Assembly (NCBI RefSeq): GCF_014836775.1
Contig: NZ_JACSQD010000005.1
Span: forward strand, 1 to 64,000
Source: Arthrobacter gallicola
GTDB taxonomy: Bacteria; Actinomycetota; Actinomycetes; Actinomycetales; Micrococcaceae
Length of the DNA stretch: 64,000 nucleotides
Direction of reading: 5' to 3'
Shown here: piece after piece, positions 15,924 through 20,808 of the stretch
Layout: each line of letters begins with the position of its first letter
Numbering within the stretch: position 1 is the first letter of the stretch
Translations under genes and position numbers: made by a program
The notes under the pieces: generated by a model
The model's database searches: none
Seen by the model: only the letters and a program-made list of their open reading frames with translations
What the model was told of the DNA's origin: nothing

Positions 15924-16889
15924 ATGCACAAAGCCATTGTCGTCCCCCAGGCCGGCGGACCCGGCGTCCTGCGCTATGAAGAGGTGGACCTGCCGGTTCC
16001 CGGGCCGAACGAGCTGCTCGTGAAAGTGGCGGCCGCCGGCGTGAACTTTATCGACACCTACCAGCGCAGCGGTGTCTACAAGATGGACTACCCGTTCATT
16101 CCCGGTTCGGAGGCGGCCGGAACGGTGGTGTCCGCGGGCCTGGAGGTCGCCGCTTTCCGGGAAGGCGACCACGTGGCCACCGCCGAGGGAGGCGGCGCCT
16201 ACTCCGAGTACATGCTGCTGGACGCGGACAAGGCCCTGCCGGTACCGCCGGGTGTGGATATCAAGGTGGCGGCCGCGCTTCCGCTGCAGGGGATTACGGC
16301 GCACTACCTGTGCAATTCGACGTACCCGGTGCAGTCCGGAGAAACGGTGCTCACCCATGCCGGGGCCGGCGGCGTCGGCCTGCTGCTGATCCAGCTGCTC
16401 AAAGCCAAGGGCGCCACGGTGATCACCACGGTCTCCAGCGATGAAAAGGCCGAGCTGGCGGCCGGAGCGGGCGCGGACCACGTGCTGCGCTATGACGGCT
16501 TCGCGGACCGGGTGCGGGAGCTGACCAACGGCCGCGGCGTGGATGTGGTGTTCGACGGCGTGGGCAAGGCAACCTTTGACGGTTCCCTGGCCAGCCTCCA
16601 CCCGCGCGGCATGATGGTGCTCTTCGGCGGCGCGTCCGGCCAGGTACCCCCGTTCGACATCCAGCGGCTGAACGCCCTGGGCTCGCTCTACCTGACCCGG
16701 CCGACCATCCGGGATTACCTGCGCAGTGCCGAGGAACGCCAGTGGCGTGCCCGCGAGCTGTTCGAAATGGTGGAGGCCGGGACCCTGGATGTGCGGATCG
16801 GTGCGACCTATACCCTGGCCGAGGCTGCGCAGGCGCAGGAGGATCTGGAGGGCCGGAAGACCACCGGCAAGGTGCTGCTGGTTCCGTAG
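15924..16889 (+). CDS. NADPH:quinone oxidoreductase (zinc-free medium-chain reductase)
   Basis: A 321-residue member of the MDR superfamily, quinone oxidoreductase (QOR) branch. It shows the N-terminal GroES-like domain (VNFIDTYQRSGVYK, the QOR hallmark). The nucleotide motif HAGAGGVGLLLIQLLKAKGA is near residue 148. VFDGVGKATFDGSLASL lies near 212. There are no zinc ligands. It reduces quinones with NADPH. The ATG at 15924 is preceded by TTGAGG six bases upstream. It is divergent from argC and shares its intergenic region. Confidence 0.93.
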   Translation: MHKAIVVPQAGGPGVLRYEEVDLPVPGPNELLVKVAAAGVNFIDTYQRSGVYKMDYPFIPGSEAAGTVVSAGLEVAAFREGDHVATAEGGGAYSEYMLLDADKALPVPPGVDIKVAAALPLQGITAHYLCNSTYPVQSGETVLTHAGAGGVGLLLIQLLKAKGATVITTVSSDEKAELAAGAGADHVLRYDGFADRVRELTNGRGVDVVFDGVGKATFDGSLASLHPRGMMVLFGGASGQVPPFDIQRLNALGSLYLTRPTIRDYLRSAEERQWRARELFEMVEAGTLDVRIGATYTLAEAAQAQEDLEGRKTTGKVLLVP

Positions 16890-17117
16890 TCCGGAACCCT
16901 GACTTTTCCCCGGCCAGGCCCTAGTGGCGTAGGCCTGGTGGGGATCAGACCTGGTGGGGACGGCGCAGGCCTGGTCGGGAGGGCTCAGATAGCGTCGGCT
17001 CCCCGACCCGGCAGAGGGCAGCGGCTTCGTAGCTGGTCTCCTTTTTTCACTCGCCCGGTCTGGGAACCCGGCAACGCTGCGACGGGCGACGGCTCTGGGC
17101 CGGCGGGGCTTTTTCGT
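16890..17117. other. Intergenic stretch with weak hairpin and short G-rich repeats
   Basis: No gene recognised. A perfect 7-bp stem (CCAGGCC at 16914-16920, GGCCTGG at 16932-16938) follows the oxidoreductase stop but lacks a T tract, so it is at best a weak terminator. Three copies of a GGCCTGGTGGGGA-like word follow (16931-16986). The stretch ends in GGGGCTTTTTCGT directly before the tandem array of element copy A. Confidence 0.5.
16931..16986. repeat. Three short direct repeats, GGCCTGGTGGGGA type
   Basis: Three imperfect tandem units of 16 to 20 bp share AG(G/A)CCTGGT(G/C)GGGA. Function unknown. They are not the same sequence as the 52-bp units that begin 130 bp downstream. Confidence 0.6.
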
Positions 17118-17377
17118 GGTTTCCCTGCACTCTGGGACATCCCTGCCACATTGGGACACCAGCGGGCAGGGTTTCCCTCCCCTTTGGGACATCCCTGCCA
17201 CCTCGGGACACCAACGAGCAACCATTCCCTGCACTATGGGACACCCCTGCCACCTCGGGAAACCAGCGGGCAGGGTTTCCCTCCCCTTTGGGACATCCCT
17301 GCCACCTCGGGACAACAACGAGCAGGGTTTCCCTGCACTATGGGACATCCCTGCCACATTGGGACAATCCTGCGCGG
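17118..17377 (+). repeat. Element copy A: five tandem 52-bp units
   Basis: Unit starts at 17118, 17170, 17222, 17274 and 17326, so the period is exactly 52 bp. Each unit begins GGTTTCCCT and contains two GGGACA boxes 19 bp apart. Units are mosaics of a few alternative words: GCACTATGGGACA or CCCCTTTGGGACA, then CCTGCCACCTC or CCTGCCACATT before the second box. The fifth unit diverges after its second box and leads into a conserved module. That module (about 17369-17530) is shared with copy B and carries a unit in the opposite orientation (TGTCCC instead of GGGACA). There are no unique spacers, so this is not a CRISPR. The 52-bp period is not a multiple of three, so it is not a protein repeat. 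Confidence 0.9.
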
Positions 17378-17531
17378 CGCCACGGCAGGAAAGTCCCAAA
17401 CGGGGAGGAATGTCCCAAATGGCAGAGTTTCCTGGCGCTGGGGTCCTTCCACCGGCCCTCCACTTTGTGCGCCCCATGCCTCAGGTCATCCAGTTTGCAA
17501 GCCAACAAAGATGGACAGGCACTGGGCGCCG
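17378..17531 (+). repeat. Element copy A: conserved central module with inverted unit
   Basis: Matches copy B (20215-20371) with scattered substitutions and small gaps. It begins after GGGACAATCCTGC with a GCGCGGCGCC core, then GTCCCAAA and TGTCCCAAA boxes 19 bp apart. These read as one unit inverted relative to the array. A degenerate forward unit (GTTTCCTGGC...) follows, then ACAAAGATGGACAGGCA. Opposed units would let a transcript fold back on the array. No coding potential recognised. Confidence 0.75.
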
Positions 17532-17629
17532 GCCGACACGCGTTCCCACTGTTAGTTGTGCGGAGTGACTGGTGTGACCCCATCTGCCACAGGAGGCTAC
17601 ATAGAGTGGGAACGCGTGTCGGGGGCCGG
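17532..17629 (+). repeat. Element copy A: invariant 98-nt hairpin module
   Basis: Perfect inverted repeat: left arm 17533-17550 (CCGACACGCGTTCCCACT), 54-nt loop, right arm 17605-17622. The whole 98-nt stretch is identical, base for base, to 20372-20469 in copy B, although flanking sequence of the two copies differs at roughly one position in eight. The loop carries AGGAGG nine bases before a GTG that lies in the right arm, so the stem would hide a potential start codon. The motif could be an RNA structure, a recombination site or a protein-binding site; I do not recognise it. Confidence 0.85.
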
Positions 17630-17790
17630 CGGTCGGGGCCGGTGGTCGGGGCCGGTGGTCGGGTCCAGGCTGGACGGAGCCCGGCTGGACGGCGTCAAGC
17701 TGGCCCTGCCGGACGGGGTCGGGGCGGTGGGCGGGTTGGACAGCGGGCAGGGCGGGTTGGACAGCGGGCAGGGCGGGCCGGCTTCGGTAG
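17630..17790. repeat. G-rich low-complexity tail of element copy A
   Basis: Contains GGTCGGGGCCGGTG repeated about three times from 17630, then two copies of a 20-bp unit (GCGGGTTGGACAGCGGGCAG) at about 17731 and 17751. Several G runs of three to five make G-quadruplex formation possible. Copy B has only a short trace of this sequence, so the tail seems to have expanded in copy A. Confidence 0.7.
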
Positions 17791-17872
17791 AAGGCCACCG
17801 GAAGACCTTGCTCAATCCAGAGCATTGCCTTATCGCTCATCAATAAAACTATGAAGCGATAAGGCGGGAATC

Positions 17873-18375
17873 GTGGGGAGCAGCAGCACGGCCCAGAGGT
17901 CCAAATTGACATCGGCCGCACTGGTTGCCGTGTGGCTGGTCGCAGTAGAGGCAGCTGTTGGCAGCGCACTGGAGGTTTATACGATCATTTCAGGGCGCAC
18001 ACACTCCTAGCTTTCAACGGCGCCGATCCACGACTTTCCCTCAGCATGCTCCCCCAAATCAATCATGCTGAACTTCGGCAGGGAACAGCCGTCTGCCTTG
18101 TCGATGCTCCTTTCTGGCTACGCCTGTTGAGCGCAGCGCCTGCTTGCCTTTACTTTGCCTTAGCACTGGTGGCGGCCGTACTGGTGACGCGGGTGGTACA
18201 TGGGATGACCTTGATTGAACTTTCCCGACTGACCGGGATCGCACTGGCAAACCTATCCACTTTGAAAACGAACAAAGCGAAGGACATTCGCTTCACCACC
18301 CTGACCGCGGTCTGCGATGCGCTCCGGACTAGACCGGATGAACTCTTGAGGATCGACCCGCCAGAGGCCCCGTAG
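17873..18375 (+). pseudogene. Broken DUF2975-type membrane protein joined to a YozG-like HTH
   Basis: The first frame (GTG at 17873) encodes a transmembrane segment (AALVAVWLVAVEAAVG) and stops at TAG 18008-18010. A +2 shifted frame then continues with LAFNGADPRL, a second membrane segment (SAAPACLYFALALVAAVLV) and, directly after RVVHG, a Cro/CI-type HTH (LIELSRLTGIALANLSTLKTNKAKDIRFTTLTAVCDAL). In intact systems DUF2975 membrane protein and the small YozG-like HTH are separate adjacent genes. Here the frameshift plus loss of the DUF2975 C-terminal half and HTH start indicates a decayed, internally deleted pair. An HTH-only product from ATG at about 18204 remains possible. Family assignment is from memory. 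Confidence 0.6.
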
Positions 18376-18410
18376 CGCTGACCCCGCTGGAATGTGCGAG
18401 ACTCGGCGCC

Positions 18411-18818
18411 ATGATCAGCGCTAAGGCTCCGGATAGCGTCACGATGCTCGACGCCGCGAGCATCGTCCTCGTCGTTGCCGGCGCTCTGTGCGCCACCCTG
18501 ATTAGCCTGCCGCCAAGATCCCAGCTGGCTCAGGCCACACCGCTCCTCTTCGGATTCGCTCTCACCGTCCGAGTGATCGTGGACCGCCAGGCCGCCGCCC
18601 GGCACGAAACCGTGCGAACCGTCAAACCCAAAGGCAAGCGCCTGGGGTCCGCGGCATTCCTGGGAGCGGTCATCGTTCCGGTTCTTTACTTCAGCGCGGT
18701 TCCGGGGCACGGTTGGTTAGCCCTCGGCTATCTTTTTGTAGGTATGGGCATAAGCGCCTCGTCGCTGGTGGAGAGCCGGAAAACGGATCAGGAGGATCCT
18801 GTCAACAACGATCCTTAG
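18411..18818 (+). CDS. Small multi-pass membrane protein, unknown function
   Basis: 135 residues with three or four hydrophobic stretches (AASIVLVVAGALCATLISL, ATPLLFGFALTVRVIV, AAFLGAVIVPVLYF, ALGYLFVGMGISAS) and a charged C-terminus. I recognise no family. Its C-terminal LGYLFVGMGISASSLVESRK loosely resembles the end of the small membrane peptide at 20.5-20.7 kb (LGFFLIGLGWAAQFLV). No good ribosome binding site is seen. It lies between the two copies of the repeat element. Confidence 0.6.
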   Translation: MISAKAPDSVTMLDAASIVLVVAGALCATLISLPPRSQLAQATPLLFGFALTVRVIVDRQAAARHETVRTVKPKGKRLGSAAFLGAVIVPVLYFSAVPGHGWLALGYLFVGMGISASSLVESRKTDQEDPVNNDP

Positions 18819-18834
18819 CAGGAGGCAGCAGGAC

Positions 18835-19167
18835 ATGCAGACGGACCCGGCACGAGACGCCCTGGCACAGCGCATCCGGCAGAGCCTTGCGTTCCACCCA
18901 GACGTCCGGGAGAAAAACATGTTCGGGGGCGTGGCCTTTATGGTGGACGGCCAACTGGCTGTCTCGGCGGGCCGGGACGGAGACCTGCTGGTGCGGGTGG
19001 ATCCGTCAGGTTACCGGGACCTGCTCACCGCCGGCGGACAGCCTGCTTATATGGGCACGGGCCGGCCGATGGGTGAAGGGTGGGTAACCGTTCCCATGGA
19101 AATCATCGTGGACGATGAAGCCCTGAACTGGTGGATCACCGTCGGCCGCACCTCGCGGAGCGGCTAA
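18835..19167 (+). CDS. TfoX N-terminal domain protein
   Basis: 110 residues matching the TfoX/Sxy N-terminal domain: KNMFGGVAFMVDGQLAVS near residue 28, RVDPSGYRDLL near 53, and a GEGWVTVP motif near 80. In gammaproteobacteria TfoX acts in competence, but stand-alone N-terminal domains in actinobacteria have no established role. A strong AGGAGG lies 8 bases before the ATG. It overlaps the convergent HAD gene end by 4 bp. Confidence 0.85.
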   Translation: MQTDPARDALAQRIRQSLAFHPDVREKNMFGGVAFMVDGQLAVSAGRDGDLLVRVDPSGYRDLLTAGGQPAYMGTGRPMGEGWVTVPMEIIVDDEALNWWITVGRTSRSG

Positions 19168-19784
19168 GCCGGATCGGCCAGCAGGTCCAGCTCCTGCCTC
19201 AGGTCGGTGTCCTCCGTGTGCAGGACTACGCGTATACCGAGTGCCTCTGCCGCTTGGATATTCGCCGGATTATCGTCAATGAACACAACGTTCTCGGGTG
19301 CTGCCTGCAAATCGGCCAGGACGTGTTTGAAGATTCTCGGGTCGGGCTTCGCCATGCCCAGCCGGCCACTGAAGTACCGTCTGTAAAAGTACCCCGGCCA
19401 GGTCTCCGCCGCCTCAAAACGCCGCGACATACCCGCTGGCATGTTCGACAGCAGCGCCAGCTGTGCGCCCTCATTGCTCAGCGAGTGCAAAACGTCCAAG
19501 GTTGCTGGATTCATGCGGGCCCACAGCGCGGCGTCGAGGGACTCCAGCAGCTCCACCTCGTTCTCCGCTGCCGGGTGCCCCAGCACACCGGACCAGTACG
19601 CTTCGGGACTCAGATCACCGGCGTCGAACCCATGACGTCCCGCCCAATAGGGGCTCGACGGCGGCTGCAGGTCGAGCCCGGTGGCGCGGCACAGGTCGTC
19701 CCAGTCTTCTTGAACCGGCGCCGTCGAGATCACCATGCCGTAGTCGAAGAGGTACCAGGTGCCGGGGCGGGAAAGAGTTCTCAC
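19164..19784 (-). CDS. HAD-superfamily hydrolase, subfamily IA-like
   Basis: 206 residues from GTG at 19782-19784. Motif I is LFDYGMVIS (nucleophile Asp followed by Tyr-Gly, an accepted variant). Motif II is ALLSNMPAG. Motif III/IV region is GMAKPDPRIF followed by VFIDDNPANIQAAEALGI near residue 165. Probable phosphatase or dehalogenase-like hydrolase with unknown substrate. The open frame extends upstream into the duplicated pheT terminator; those 21 residues were excluded. The gene may once have followed pheT directly, before the copy B insertion. Confidence 0.85.
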   Translation of the reverse strand: MRTLSRPGTWYLFDYGMVISTAPVQEDWDDLCRATGLDLQPPSSPYWAGRHGFDAGDLSPEAYWSGVLGHPAAENEVELLESLDAALWARMNPATLDVLHSLSNEGAQLALLSNMPAGMSRRFEAAETWPGYFYRRYFSGRLGMAKPDPRIFKHVLADLQAAPENVVFIDDNPANIQAAEALGIRVVLHTEDTDLRQELDLLADPA

Positions 19785-19805
19785 CGGACACAAGCTAGCA
19801 AATTG

Positions 19806-20061
19806 CTGCAGGCCCCGCCGGAAAACCGGCGAGGCCTGCTGAAACAACCAAACTACCGCTGCACGGCACCAAACCGCTCACCAGCCAGCGCGACGGCGGC
19901 GGCACGGACTCGGAGGCCTCGTCCGCGGTCAGCGTGCGGTCGGCAGCCCGGAAGCGTAGGGCGAAGGCGAGGGACTTGTGCCCCTCGTCGATGCCCTTGC
20001 CGGCGTAGACATCAAACAGTGCGATGTCTTCCAGCAGTTCCCCGGCGCCTTCGCGCAGGGT
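19806..20061 (-). pseudogene. Duplicated 3' end of pheT with terminator
   Basis: Copy of the last ~205 bp of pheT plus the downstream terminator, matching 20761-21018. By eye there are about 11 differences over 257 aligned positions, two of them single-base gaps. One gap, in the codons for the last 20 residues, shifts the frame, and there is no 5' part, so it is non-functional. Homology ends at CGCAGGGT, exactly where the first 52-bp unit of element copy B (GGTTTCCC) begins. The arrangement resembles the displaced gene end left by an element that integrates into a gene and restores its 3' end, but no integrase is present. Confidence 0.9.
19808..19839 (-). terminator. Duplicated pheT terminator
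   Basis: GCAGGCCCCGCCGG, AAAA, then CCGGCGAGGCCTGC: the same hairpin as at 20763-20795 but with one stem mismatch and a shorter loop. It now sits between the pheT fragment and the HAD gene, reading in the same direction as both. Confidence 0.65.
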
Positions 20062-20214
20062 TTCCCTGCACTATGGGACACCCCTGCCAGATCGAGACAA
20101 CAACGAGCAGGGTTTCCCTCCCCTTTGGGACATCCCTGCCACATTGGGACACCAACGGGCAACGATTCCTTGCGCTAGGGACTTCCCTGCCACCTCGGGA
20201 CAATCCTGCGCGGC
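20059..20214 (+). repeat. Element copy B: three tandem 52-bp units
   Basis: Units start at 20059, 20111 and 20163, again exactly 52 bp apart. As in copy A, the first unit opens with GGTTTCCCTGCACT.TGGGACA and the last diverges after GGGACAATCCTGCGC. Copy B has two fewer units than A, so the array is a variable-number tandem repeat. Its left edge coincides with the break in pheT homology. Orientation is the same as in copy A, 2.9 kb away. Confidence 0.9.
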
Positions 20215-20371
20215 GCCACGGCAGGAAAGTCCCAAACTGGGAGGAATGTCCCAAAGGGCAGGGTTTCCTGGCACTGGGGACATTCTCCCGGCCCTCCGCT
20301 TTGTGCGGCCAATGCCTCTGAGGTCATCCAGTTGGCAGGCCAACAAAGATGGACAGGCATGCCGGGCGCCA
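20215..20371 (+). repeat. Element copy B: conserved central module with inverted unit
   Basis: Counterpart of 17378-17531. Contains GTCCCAAAC and TGTCCCAAA boxes in inverted orientation, a degenerate forward unit (GGTTTCCTGGCACTGGGGACATT), and ACAAAGATGGACAGGCA. The degenerate forward unit is closer to the 52-bp consensus here than in copy A. Confidence 0.75.
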
Positions 20372-20469
20372 GCCGACACGCGTTCCCACTGTTAGTTGTG
20401 CGGAGTGACTGGTGTGACCCCATCTGCCACAGGAGGCTACATAGAGTGGGAACGCGTGTCGGGGGCCGG
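20372..20469 (+). repeat. Element copy B: invariant 98-nt hairpin module
   Basis: Arms at 20373-20390 and 20445-20462 with a 54-nt loop, identical over 98 nt to copy A. AGGAGG at 20431-20436 precedes GTG 20446-20448, but that frame stops after nine codons here, so the two copies do not share a peptide from this start. Confidence 0.85.
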
Positions 20470-20716
20470 TGGTAGGGGCCCGGATGGACGGCGTCGGGCT
20501 GGGCGGGACCGCCGCCGGACCCGACGGGGTGAGGCAGTCCGCTGGTTCAACCCGAATCCCAAACTGCTGGCCGGCAGCGGCCTGGCAATCCTTCTGACCG
20601 CGGCCCTTGGCACATACACGGCATCCCGGACCGGGTACGCCGGGATTGGTTTGGGCTTCTTCCTCATCGGCCTCGGCTGGGCGGCCCAGTTCCTCGTCAC
20701 CTGCCGCAAGCCGTAG
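20456..20716 (+). CDS. Possible small two-helix membrane peptide
   Basis: The frame from GTG 20456 runs through an Arg/Gly-rich stretch into a plausible membrane hairpin (LLAGSGLAILLTAALGTY, a TASRTG turn, then GIGLGFFLIGLGWAAQFLV) ending CRKP. The hydrophobic half looks like genuine protein, but no in-frame start with a good ribosome binding site is close to it. It may be the tail of a gene whose 5' part was replaced by the repeat element. No family recognised. Confidence 0.35.
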   Translation: MSGAGGRGPDGRRRAGRDRRRTRRGEAVRWFNPNPKLLAGSGLAILLTAALGTYTASRTGYAGIGLGFFLIGLGWAAQFLVTCRKP

Positions 20717-20762
20717 AGGGCCGGCACCCCCACGCGAAACACTGCAGGCCGCACAAAACACT

Positions 20763-20795
20763 GCAGGCCCCGCCGGAAAACCCGGCGGGGCCTGC
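20763..20795 (-). terminator. Rho-independent terminator of pheT
   Basis: GCAGGCCCCGCC, 9-nt centre, GGCGGGGCCTGC lies 14 bp past the pheT stop and is followed on the minus strand by AGTGTTTTGTG. Strong GC stem. Confidence 0.75.
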
Positions 20796-20808
20796 TAAAA
20801 CAACAAAA

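Noticed and set aside
17118..17377. CRISPR array
   Set aside because: Units are contiguous with no unique spacers, and no cas genes are in the window.
17047..17568. Several open frames of 68-150 codons on both strands across the 52-bp array (and equivalents at 20.0-20.4 kb)
   Set aside because: The 52-bp period is not a multiple of three, so successive units are read in different frames and give unrelated peptides. Frames are open on both strands because the unit lacks stop triplets. No start signal or family similarity.
17532..17629. Integron attC site
   Set aside because: The palindrome lacks the RYYYAAC/GTTRRRY core pair at its ends, the arms are perfect without the extrahelical bases of attC, and there is no integron integrase or cassette row.
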